This document shows positions 16,936 to 24,026 of a stretch of DNA of 64,000 bases, in pieces. Under the pieces are notes generated by a model, which worked only from the letters and a program-made list of their open reading frames with translations, was not told the origin of the DNA and made no database searches. This DNA comes from Mycolicibacterium austroafricanum (GTDB lineage: Bacteria; Actinomycetota; Actinomycetes; Mycobacteriales; Mycobacteriaceae). A program made the translations under genes and the position numbers. The stretch lies in assembly GCF_902705885.1 (NCBI RefSeq), contig NZ_CACSIP010000017.1:41400-105399 (forward strand). Direction: 5' to 3'. Numbering within the stretch: the first letter of the stretch is position 1; every line of letters starts with the position of its first letter.

Positions 16936-17883
16936 TCAGCTGTACCGCGCTACAAGCGCGCCGCCGATCGCGGCGAGATGGTCGCGTACGCCCTGCGGGC
17001 CGGTGACTTCGAGCCATTCGGTGAGCCAGGCAAGTTCGCCGGCCAGGGCGTACTCGTCGTGGCCGCGGATCACGATGTCGATCCGGCCGTCCGGCGTGGA
17101 ACCGCCAACTTCGAGGCGACCCCCGAGCACCCTCCGGAGCAGGCCGAGACCGTCGGGAGCGCAGATGGCCCGGGCCTCGAGAGGGGTGCGTCTTCGGTCC
17201 ACCTCGTCGGCGATCTCGCGCCAGCTCTCAGCAAGGTCGAATCCCTGGGGCCGTTGGACGGGGTCCTCGGTCAACTCGACTGATGACACACGGTCGATCC
17301 GGAAGGACCGTCGACCGGTCTCCGTATGGGAGAGCAGGTACCACGTCGGCCCCTTGGCGACGACGCCCAGCGGGTGGACGGTCCGCTCGGTCTCCGAGCC
17401 CTTGCGGTCGACGTAGCCGAGCCGCACCTGGACGCCGCGGATCACCGCCTCTTGAAGTTCGTCGAGAAACCGGGGCGGTTGGGGCTCGAGCCGGCTGGAT
17501 CCCCAGTGTCGCGGGTCCACGACGACTGATGTCGCGGCTCTCGCGGCCTGCTCCCGGAAGGGCTCAGGAAGCGCGCGTACGAGCTTGCGCAGAGCGGCCT
17601 TCGCGTCCGGGGTTGCCGTCGAAGCGGGCCCGGCTACCAGAAAGAGGGCGCGAGCCTCGCTCGCGGTCAGGCCGGAAAGGTCGGTGCGAGCGCCGCCCAG
17701 CAGGCGCCAGCCGCCCCCTCTGCCTTGCATGGAGTACACCGGCACCCCGGCGATGCTCAACGCTTCGAGGTCGCGGCGGGCGGTGCGCTCGGACACCTCC
17801 AGCTCCAGGGCGACCTCCGATGCGGTGACCTGCTCGCGCTGCTGGAGCAGCAGGAGGATGGCTATCAGCCGGTCAGCTCGCAC
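16936..17883 (-). CDS. WYL-domain transcriptional regulator
   Basis: 315 residues. N-terminal HTH of the DeoR-like class (RADRLIAILLLLQQREQVTASEVALEL, then VSERTARRDLEAL), then a WYL domain with TWYLLSHTETGRRSFRIDRV near residue 200 and a C-terminal WCX-type extension. WYL domains bind nucleic acid fragments or small ligands. The GTG at 17883 is preferred because the HTH homology begins there and GGGAG precedes it. It is divergent from a TIGR03086 gene; a 9-base inverted repeat lies in the 63-base gap between the two starts. Confidence 0.85.
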   Translation of the reverse strand: MRADRLIAILLLLQQREQVTASEVALELEVSERTARRDLEALSIAGVPVYSMQGRGGGWRLLGGARTDLSGLTASEARALFLVAGPASTATPDAKAALRKLVRALPEPFREQAARAATSVVVDPRHWGSSRLEPQPPRFLDELQEAVIRGVQVRLGYVDRKGSETERTVHPLGVVAKGPTWYLLSHTETGRRSFRIDRVSSVELTEDPVQRPQGFDLAESWREIADEVDRRRTPLEARAICAPDGLGLLRRVLGGRLEVGGSTPDGRIDIVIRGHDEYALAGELAWLTEWLEVTGPQGVRDHLAAIGGALVARYS

Positions 17884-17900
17884 CCAACCACACTCCCATA

Positions 17901-17929
17901 TCAAACCGGCCAGCAGATGACCGGTTTGA
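17901..17929. promoter_or_regulatory. Inverted repeat in WYL/TIGR03086 divergent promoter
   Basis: TCAAACCGG and CCGGTTTGA are exact reverse complements with an 11-base spacer, centred between the two divergent start codons and ending 18 bases before the ATG of the TIGR03086 gene. Likely operator for the WYL regulator acting on both genes. Confidence 0.6.
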
Positions 17930-17946
17930 GTCGGCACAATGCCGTC

Positions 17947-18591
17947 ATGACCACACAGACCAGTGTCACCACGGACCACCTCAACGATCCCAGGCCAATG
18001 CTCGACCGCGCCATCGCCACCGGTGGGTTCGTCGTCGCCGGCGTCCGGCCAGAGCAACTGACGGACCCCACGCCGTGCACAGACATGGACGTGCGAGCAC
18101 TGCTCGCCCACCTCATCGGCGTGCTGAACCGAGTTGCTGCGCTCGGCAACGGCGAAAATCCCTTCGCAGTCTCCGAAACCACTGTCCCGGACGACCGCTG
18201 GTCCGATGCGTGGAGGCAGTCGGGGAGACGAGCCTTGGATGCCTGGAGCGAAGACGCCGTGCTCGAACGACCCATGGCACTGCCGTGGATCGAAGGCAGC
18301 GGCGCCCAGGTACTGGCGTCCTACTTCTCCGAGCTGACCGTCCACACGTGGGACCTTGCGACGGCGACCGGTCAGCAGCCCGACTGGGACGTCACGGTCG
18401 TCACCGCGGCGCTCGGAGCAGCCCGCCAGATGCTCCCGGCCGAGAACCGCCGAGCGCTCTATGCGGAGATCTCGGCCGCGAGGGGGCTCGAAGAGGTCAC
18501 CGTCCCGTTCGCGGAGGCTGTCCCGATCTCCGACGACGCCCCCGCCATCGACCGCCTCGTTGCCTGGAATGGCCGGGATCCGCGCCGCTGA
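17947..18591 (+). CDS. TIGR03086-family (mycothiol-dependent isomerase-like) protein
   Basis: 214 residues. The DinB-like four-helix fold of actinobacterial maleylpyruvate isomerase-type proteins is indicated by PTPCTDMDVRALLAHLIGVL at residues 41-60, where His binds the metal, and ASYFSELTVHTWDLATATGQ near 126, which provides further ligands (E and H). TIGR03086 members bind a divalent metal and may use mycothiol, but most have no known substrate. Start ATG at 17947 fits the family. It is divergently transcribed from its probable WYL regulator. Confidence 0.83.
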   Translation: MTTQTSVTTDHLNDPRPMLDRAIATGGFVVAGVRPEQLTDPTPCTDMDVRALLAHLIGVLNRVAALGNGENPFAVSETTVPDDRWSDAWRQSGRRALDAWSEDAVLERPMALPWIEGSGAQVLASYFSELTVHTWDLATATGQQPDWDVTVVTAALGAARQMLPAENRRALYAEISAARGLEEVTVPFAEAVPISDDAPAIDRLVAWNGRDPRR

Positions 18592-18731
18592 TCCTGACGG
18601 TACGGACAGATGCGGCTCGACGTCGTGGCTGTCCGGCGGGGCGGTCGGACGTCCAAACCCGTTGGGCCACATGCTATTGGTCTTGGCACGGTCTATTCGG
18701 GGGAGAGGCGAGGCGGGAGCACCCCAGACGT

Positions 18732-19283
18732 TCACTCCAATGGCTCGGGCGTGAAGGTGACGTCGACTCCGCCAACGGTCATGGTCACCAGACCTTCCAT
18801 CACCATCACCTGCGCCGAGACCCGTCGATCGACGGTCTGGGCCAGCTGCTGCACCGGCGGATGCGGTATCTGCACCACCGACAGGTTCGCCAACCGTCCC
18901 ACTTTGGGTCTCACGGTGCGCCACCAGGTGGCCACGCCGGCGGCGAACGGGAACAGCAGTACCTGGTCAGCCTGGCTGGCCGCCTTGCTCAAGGCGCGTT
19001 CATCGGGCTGGCCAACGTTGATCCACTCCAGGATCCGGCCCGTGTAGTCCGCGAGCCGCAAGTCCGGTACGCCAGGGGTGGACAGGCCCGCCCCGAACGC
19101 CAACTCGCCGTCGACGTCGCTGAGCCGATGTGCGCGCAGCCCAAACGCCAACAACCGCACCACCATCCGCTCATCGGTCTCGCTGGGATGACGGGCCACG
19201 GTCAGCGTGTGATCGGCGTAGTAACCGTGATCGATATCGGAGACGCCAAGTTCGACTTTGAATACCGTTGCAGAAAGGGCCAC
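18732..19283 (-). CDS. yaeQ: YaeQ-family protein
   Basis: 183 residues, the usual YaeQ length. The sequence follows the family from the first residue: MALSATVFKVELGVSDIDHGYYADHTL, of which YYADHTLTVARHPSETDERM is the signature, then VRLLAFGLRAH and a PDL-x-LAD-YTGRILEWINVGQPD block. The acidic D-x-x-G-x-I-x-x-W-I pattern fits the PD-(D/E)XK nuclease-like fold assigned to YaeQ. No activity is established for the family. It stands alone, with a 140-base gap to the convergent TIGR03086 gene. Confidence 0.88.
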   Translation of the reverse strand: MALSATVFKVELGVSDIDHGYYADHTLTVARHPSETDERMVVRLLAFGLRAHRLSDVDGELAFGAGLSTPGVPDLRLADYTGRILEWINVGQPDERALSKAASQADQVLLFPFAAGVATWWRTVRPKVGRLANLSVVQIPHPPVQQLAQTVDRRVSAQVMVMEGLVTMTVGGVDVTFTPEPLE

Positions 19284-19494
19284 GTCATAGTGTCCATCCT
19301 GGTGGCGTTCCCCGAGCAGTCAGGCCACTTCGAGCGGTCAGGGCGCCGCGCCAGCCGTCGGTTTGAGCGCCACCGATAGGCCCCAGCACGGTTCAGGATG
19401 GGAACGGCGACAAAGCGACTGCCCGTGTGGACACATCTGCCAGATGCTCCCGTTCCACGAACTTGTTCGCGGTGGGCGATTGCCGACGCGATGG

Positions 19495-20052
19495 TCAGAG
19501 GCTCTCGAGGAAGGCCTCAGCCGCGTCGTGGACCCGGTCGTGCTCACCGGTGGCCAGTAGGTCGAGCAGGAGCCCGCGGATCGTGGCGATCACCAGCGTC
19601 GCCCTCTGCGCGGCTGTCGCCGGGTCAACGTCGGGGCCTTGCACCTTGCACAGTGAGCCCATCCAGTCGGACACTACCTGCTCGAGGAACGCCGAGAACC
19701 GCTGTGGTGCTTGCAGAGCGCGCCCGTAGACCGCGAAGAACAGTCGAAACTCCGGGCCCCGATCCGGGTCGGATGTCCATTCCCAGGTCGAGCGCGCCGC
19801 TGCCGCCAGGTCGGGAGTGTCGGTGAGCATGTCACCGGTGGCCACCACGAGGCGCTCCCGCAGACGTTGCAGGACCGCCTGAAACATCTGCTCCTTCGTG
19901 CCGAAGTGATGCACGAGTGTGTTGGAGGTGACCCCGACGGCAGCAGCGACGGGGCGCCAGGTCAGCTCCGAGAACCCCTGCGTGACCGCGTAGTCGGTGA
20001 TGGCGTCGAGCAGTTCGGCCCGTCGCCGGTGGTCTACCGGCCGTCCGGCCAT
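19495..20052 (-). CDS. TetR-family regulator
   Basis: 185 residues. HTH near residues 10-55: RRAELLDAITDYAVTQGF, then RPVAAAVGVTSNTLVHHFGTKEQMF. The ATG at 20052 is chosen because AGGAGG lies six bases before it. The ligand domain is helical and unremarkable. The gene diverges from a quinone-reductase-like gene across 113 bases that include an AT-rich GTATAACTAAT stretch suitable for overlapping promoters, so that reductase is the likely target. I found no clean dyad there. Confidence 0.87.
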   Translation of the reverse strand: MAGRPVDHRRRAELLDAITDYAVTQGFSELTWRPVAAAVGVTSNTLVHHFGTKEQMFQAVLQRLRERLVVATGDMLTDTPDLAAAARSTWEWTSDPDRGPEFRLFFAVYGRALQAPQRFSAFLEQVVSDWMGSLCKVQGPDVDPATAAQRATLVIATIRGLLLDLLATGEHDRVHDAAEAFLESL

Positions 20053-20165
20053 CGAGTACCTCCTGGCGTGGTTGCGTATTCCTTGTGCGAGTGTATAACT
20101 AATAGGGCGACACGGCCCGCCGCCGTTGCGGAGGTTCGGCCAGACCAATCATGAAGGAGACAACC

Positions 20166-21161
20166 ATGGCCCAAGTCGTAGTGTTCGACGAGTTCGGCGG
20201 TGCCGATGTCCTGCGGATCATCGACGAACCGATCAGCGAGCCGGGCGCGGCCGAACTGCGGGTGAAGGTCCAGGCCTTCGGAATCAATCGTCTCGACCAG
20301 ATGATGCGCGCAGGGGAGTATCCCGCGCCGATCCGACTGCCCCACGCCCATCTCGGCGTTGAGGGGACCGGTACCGTCGACGCAGTCGGTCCAGGCGTTG
20401 AAGACTTCTCCATCGGAGACGACGTCATCATCACCGCCGTGCCCGACGCCGACACTCGCGGGACCTACGCCGAGTATGTGAACGTTCCGGCCAACCGAGT
20501 CATTGCGCGGCCCGACGCCCTCGACGCGGTCGGCGCCGCAGCGCTCTGGGTGTCGTACTCCACCGCCTACGGCGCTCTCGTCGAGAAGGCCTCGATGCGA
20601 CCCGGCGACCATGTGTTGATCACCGCCGCCTCAAGCGGCCTGGGCCTGGCGGCCATTCAGATCGCCAACCAGATCGGCGCCATTCCACTGGCCGTCACGC
20701 GCAGCCCCGAGAAAACCGACGCACTACTGCGCGCGGGTGCGGCCACTGTAATCGGCCCCGACGCCACAGATGTCTCCGAGGCTGCCAGAACCCACACCGG
20801 CGGTGCGGGCGTGGACATCGTCGTCGACTCGGTGATGGGCCCCGGGCTTGCCCAGCTGGCCACCGCGGCGAAGATGGGGGGAACCCTGGTCACGGTGGGG
20901 TGGTTGGACCCACGACCGGCGTCCTTCCCGATGAATCCCCTCACGATCTACCGGTACGCGAGCTTTGAGCACACCCTCGATCCCGCCGCCGTTCGACGGA
21001 TCGCCTCATTCCTGGACGCTGGGCTGCGCACGGGAGCACTGCGGCCCACCGTCGACCGGGTGTTTCCGTTCGCCGAGGTCGCCGATGCACACCGCCACCT
21101 CGAGCGGGGGGAGCAGATGGGCAAGGTCGTCGTCGCACATCCGTCGGCGTCGGCAGCATGA
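20166..21161 (+). CDS. Zinc-free MDR: NADPH:quinone reductase-like oxidoreductase
   Basis: 331 residues. Medium-chain reductase fold: N-terminal GroES-like domain (GINRLDQMMRAGEYP, PHAHLGVEGTGTVDAVGPGV) and a Rossmann domain with ITAASSGLGLAAIQIANQIG near residue 153. The structural-zinc cysteines are absent, as in quinone oxidoreductases and enoyl reductases of this family. It would use NADPH to reduce a quinone or enone in the cytoplasm. The ATG at 20166 follows AAGGAG; an in-frame ATG at 20151 precedes that site and is less likely. Divergent from a TetR regulator. Confidence 0.87.
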   Translation: MAQVVVFDEFGGADVLRIIDEPISEPGAAELRVKVQAFGINRLDQMMRAGEYPAPIRLPHAHLGVEGTGTVDAVGPGVEDFSIGDDVIITAVPDADTRGTYAEYVNVPANRVIARPDALDAVGAAALWVSYSTAYGALVEKASMRPGDHVLITAASSGLGLAAIQIANQIGAIPLAVTRSPEKTDALLRAGAATVIGPDATDVSEAARTHTGGAGVDIVVDSVMGPGLAQLATAAKMGGTLVTVGWLDPRPASFPMNPLTIYRYASFEHTLDPAAVRRIASFLDAGLRTGALRPTVDRVFPFAEVADAHRHLERGEQMGKVVVAHPSASAA

Positions 21162-21177
21162 ACGTCGTTGACCCTGT

Positions 21178-21217
21178 GATCTGCCGGCCCGATGAAGACA
21201 TCTCAAAGGCGCTGGAC
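21178..21217 (+). pseudogene. Relic of a ribbon-helix-helix antitoxin N-terminus
   Basis: These 40 bases match the first codons of the intact antitoxin gene at 23200 (its bases 23214-23253) at 31 of 40 positions by hand alignment. The peptide reads ICRPDEDISKALDD against ITFRTDEDTSKALDV. An AACGTCGT element upstream of both (21161 and 23180 areas) also agrees. The frame after it is not conserved. It is the stump of a second copy of that module. Confidence 0.55.
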
Positions 21218-21308
21218 GACAACTCATCAGGTGAAGGGCGCGCCCCGCGCACACTTGGAACTGGCGGTGGATCACCGGCGCAATGTCGGATTCGGCAGAG
21301 CCGCAGGG

Positions 21309-21685
21309 TCAAACGCTCAACGACCCCTCGTCCAGTTCGATCCCGATGACTCGGGCGACGCGGGATATGTCAGCGTCCCCGGCGAGCAGTGCCAGACCGC
21401 GACGGTCCGCCCACGCCGCAATCATGCAGTCGACCATCCCGCGAGGGGCGACGCCCACTTGTCGACACCGACGATAGATTCTCGTCGCGGCGTCGAAATC
21501 GGCGACTGGATCGAAGTGCGCTAAACCGAACCGCAGCAGCATGCGCCGGCCAACACCTCCATCAGCACCGGCTCGGTGAACATCAGCGGCCCATCGGTGG
21601 CGATCAACTCGGCAACCCGCTGGTCGGCTTTGCTGCCCGTGGCCCGGTCGTACTCAACCCACGCAGAGGTATCGGCCAGGATCAC
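21309..21685 (-). pseudogene. VapC-type PIN toxin with internal deletion
   Basis: GTG at 21685 begins VILADTSAWVEYDRATGSKA, the PIN start with the first catalytic Asp (LADTS), and continues to VLMEVLAGA with the conserved Glu. At 21540 the frame breaks and hits a stop; the family sequence resumes in another frame as LLLRFGLAHFDPVADFDAAT and runs through DCMIAAWA and GDADISRVA, supplying the remaining acidic residues, to 21309. About 13 codons normally between these parts are missing, so a deletion of roughly 40 bases removed them and shifted the frame. GTGA overlaps the stop of the truncated antitoxin upstream. Confidence 0.75.
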
Positions 21686-21792
21686 CCGCCGACGCCGGGC
21701 TCGGTATCGGCCGGAACCTCACCGATTGCGCGCGCACCCCGCATTGCCAGCGCCTCCTCGCGCGTCATCAGCTGGCCTGCCAGACGCAGGTT
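21682..21792 (-). pseudogene. Truncated VapB antitoxin, C-terminal part
   Basis: An open stretch without its own credible start reads NLRLAGQLMTREEALAMRG and ends ADTEPGVGG, the pattern of VapB antitoxin C-termini that wrap their VapC. The DNA-binding N-terminus is missing; an in-frame stop sits directly upstream at 21793. The stop overlaps the VapC GTG as GTGA, the usual arrangement. The 5' half was probably lost at a junction now occupied by the start of the neighbouring SnoaL-like gene. Confidence 0.6.
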
Positions 21793-21860
21793 TTATGCAC
21801 CTCGACTTGGACTTCGAACACCGACATACCGTTGTCGCGACGGTGCCGGACGCTGGTGGC

Positions 21861-22259
21861 ATGAACAAGAACATGGTTGACACGACCTTGGTTGCTGCGG
21901 ATGCGGCGCTCGCGGTGTGGTTGGAGATGTGGAACACGGATAGTGAGACCGCGCGTCGGATCTGTAGTGATGATTTCCGGATTCATTTCCTGATCTCCGA
22001 GACCGACGGGTCCAACCCGGGCGACGACGTGCTGGGCGCGCAGAGTTTCGCTCGGTTTCTGGAGGTGTATCGCAAGCGCCATCCGGATGTGGTGTTCACC
22101 GAGGTGGCGCGCGCCGTAGACGGCGCGCATGGGCGGATGCTGTGGAACATGCAGGCCGGGGATCTGGCTGCGGGCGGGATCGATGTCTTCGACTTCACCG
22201 ACGATGGGCTGATCCGCGAGGTGTGGTCGGTGAACGGGACGCGCGCGCACCTCACCTGA
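21861..22259 (+). CDS. SnoaL-like / NTF2-fold protein
   Basis: About 132 residues. The NTF2-like cone is suggested by AADAALAVWLEMWNTDSE at the N-terminus, FRIHFLISETDG, then FARFLEVYRKRHPDVVFTEV and a final GIDVFDFTDDGLIREVWSVNG, which is typical of SnoaL-type small polyketide cyclase/ketosteroid isomerase folds. Function is open. ATG at 21861 is used; one at 21873 is possible. It is followed 20 bases later by a WYL regulator in the same direction, so the two probably form an operon. Confidence 0.78.
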   Translation: MNKNMVDTTLVAADAALAVWLEMWNTDSETARRICSDDFRIHFLISETDGSNPGDDVLGAQSFARFLEVYRKRHPDVVFTEVARAVDGAHGRMLWNMQAGDLAAGGIDVFDFTDDGLIREVWSVNGTRAHLT

Positions 22260-22279
22260 GATCGGGGAGACTCACATTC

Positions 22280-22972
22280 ATGAGGAGAGCCGAGCGGTTG
22301 TACGCGCTGGTCGATCTGCTGCGGGGATCACGCCGGCCGCTGTCAGCCGCTCGGCTCTCCGAGGAGTTCGACGTGTCCAAGCGCACTATTGAGCGTGACA
22401 TCCAGTCGCTTCAGCTCGCCGGGGTCCCGATTTATGCCGACCATGGCGCGTCGGGCGGGTATTCGATCCTGCGGGAACACTCCCTGCCGCCGCTGAATCT
22501 CACGGTGCCGGAGTCGCTGGCGGTACTCGCGGGACTTGGCTTACTGGAGACCTCGCCGTATGGTTCGGCGGCGCGTCGGGCGCGGGCGAAGGTCCTGGCG
22601 ATCAGCCGCGAGGATCAGCTCGCGCCAGTCGATGAGGCGTTGGCGTCGATGTTCGTCATCGACGCCCAGTCGCCGTCCGAGGCGGCGATCGCACTGATTC
22701 CCGAGGCGATCGCTGCCCGCCGGGTCGTACGGTTGGAATACACCGGAGAGGACGGCGAGACCCACACCACCCGTGACGTGGAGGCGATGGGTCTGCTGCG
22801 CGGAGGTGATGCGTGGCTGTTCGTGGGATGGTGTCGGCTGCGCGAAGGCATCCGAGGATTTCAACTCGACCGCATCCGGCACCTCGAGATCACCGGAGAG
22901 GTGTCTCCCGAACGCGATTCTGCGGTGCTGGACGCAGACCTGTCGCGGTGGAGCACTCGGCGGCTCGGGTGA
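22280..22972 (+). CDS. WYL-domain (YafY-like) regulator
   Basis: 230 residues. The HTH reads RRAERLYALVDLLRG, then LSEEFDVSKRTIERDIQSL, and the WYL domain lies in the second half with GGDAWLFVGWCRLREGIRGF and FQLDRIRHLEI. It lacks the C-terminal WCX extension and is shorter than the other two WYL proteins in the window. ATG at 22280 with GGGGAGA upstream. Probably autoregulates the SnoaL-like/WYL pair. Confidence 0.85.
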   Translation: MRRAERLYALVDLLRGSRRPLSAARLSEEFDVSKRTIERDIQSLQLAGVPIYADHGASGGYSILREHSLPPLNLTVPESLAVLAGLGLLETSPYGSAARRARAKVLAISREDQLAPVDEALASMFVIDAQSPSEAAIALIPEAIAARRVVRLEYTGEDGETHTTRDVEAMGLLRGGDAWLFVGWCRLREGIRGFQLDRIRHLEITGEVSPERDSAVLDADLSRWSTRRLG

Positions 22973-23055
22973 CACGCGACCCGACAGCCGCGGGGCGCCC
23001 AGGTTCGATGATGAGCCGTCAAGTCCGATGCGACACGGACAGCTTGATAGGCGAG

Positions 23056-23097
23056 ACCCGTTGGGCAGCAATGTGATATCCAGTGGTCGAACGGTAG
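23056..23097 (+). repeat. TA-flanking repeat, copy 1 (left part only)
   Basis: Shares CCGTTGGGCAGCA exactly with copy 4 (46018-46030) and continues as GTGATATCCAGTGGT, like copies 4 and 5. The right half with the two TGCATATTC half sites is missing. It lies about 100 bases before the antitoxin gene at 23200. Confidence 0.6.
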
Positions 23098-23199
23098 CCG
23101 AACGGTCTAGAGAGGGAGGGCACGGGTTTCGCAGTTATGTGAAAACTGCGCTCACGTGGAGCCCGGCAACCGTCTTACAAAACGTCGTACACTGTTGCC

Positions 23200-23433
23200 A
23201 TGGCTCACACCATTACCTTCCGAACCGACGAAGACACATCGAAGGCGCTGGACGTACTGACCAGGGACGGTACGGCCGTGTCGGCAGCCGTTCGGTCTGC
23301 TCTTATCGATGCCGCACGACGGAAGGCCGGCGCGGCGATTCGTGCCGAGGCGGAAAGGCTCGCCGAAGACGCGTCTGATCGCGCTGAGGCCATCCAGGTG
23401 CTGCGCGATATGGAGACGCTACGTGCGTGGTGA
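23200..23433 (+). CDS. Antitoxin of a MazEF-type module (ribbon-helix-helix)
   Basis: 77 residues. The N-terminal strand-helix-helix HTITFRTDEDTSKALDVL and VSAAVRSALIDAA fits the MazE/VapB ribbon-helix-helix class that binds the module's own promoter; the charged C-terminus (AEAERLAEDASDRAEAIQVL) would embrace the toxin. It overlaps the toxin start by 11 bases, the usual coupling. AAAACGTCGTACACTGTT directly upstream should contain the promoter. A decayed copy of its 5' end lies at 21178, and repeat copies 1 and 2 flank the module. Confidence 0.8.
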   Translation: MAHTITFRTDEDTSKALDVLTRDGTAVSAAVRSALIDAARRKAGAAIRAEAERLAEDASDRAEAIQVLRDMETLRAW

Positions 23434-23734
23434 GATCTTTCGGTTGCGTGCCGCGAGAGGGAGTCGCGGTCACGAGCAGGCCGGTTCCCGATACGCCGTA
23501 GCCGTCCAGTCTGATCAACTGCCGCTGTCCACCTGGCTGGTTGCGCCGACATCCACATCGGCTCGTGCTGCCAGCTTCCGACCAGAGGTCGAAGTCGGCG
23601 GAGTGAAAACGCGGGTGCTTGCTGAGCAGACCGCGGCGGTCGACCCGGGCCGGCTCGGCGAGAGCGTCGGGTCCCTAAGCTTCGACGAATTGCGCCGCGT
23701 CGATGCGGCCCTGCGTATCGTCCTCGATCTGTAA
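23423..23734 (+). CDS. mazF: MazF/PemK-family toxin
   Basis: 103 residues with GTG start. VRGEIFRLRAARGSRGHEQAGSRYAVAVQSD follows the MazF beginning, in which the RGEI start, the G-x-EQ-x-G-x-RYAVAVQ block and the later LPLSTWLVAPTST strand are diagnostic; the C-terminus SFDELRRVDAALRIVL is the usual last helix. MazF toxins are sequence-specific endoribonucleases that cut mRNA or tRNA/rRNA. Cut specificity cannot be read. Forms a two-gene module with the antitoxin immediately upstream. Confidence 0.83.
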   Translation: MRGEIFRLRAARGSRGHEQAGSRYAVAVQSDQLPLSTWLVAPTSTSARAASFRPEVEVGGVKTRVLAEQTAAVDPGRLGESVGSLSFDELRRVDAALRIVLDL

Positions 23735-23783
23735 TGCTGCGGCGCCAGCATCACCACCCGGGACGCCGAAAACAATGACCTCG

Positions 23784-23840
23784 AGTGCGGCAATGACCGT
23801 GACTGGTAACCCGCCATATTCGATCCCGCCGTATTCCTCC
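23784..23840 (+). repeat. TA-flanking repeat, copy 2 (most diverged)
   Basis: ACTGGTAACCCGCCATATTC, then GATCC and CGCCGTATTCCTC. Both half sites have changed from CTGCATATTC to the form CCGCC[A/G]TATTC, that is, in parallel. It starts about 50 bases after the MazF stop. The stretch from 23735 to 24026 holds no gene. Confidence 0.6.
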
Positions 23841-24026
23841 CGCTATGCAGCAATTGAATCGCGCTGAATACGACGGGGAGTTTCTATCCAACTCCTTAGT
23901 GAACTTGGGCGCCCCGGGTGTATGCGGTCGGCACCGCTTGAAAGCGGTCGGCCTCATGCCGGCCCATCGCAGAAGACTCACCACCAATGACCACACCTCG
24001 GTTGGATCGGACTGTGAGTCATTTGA

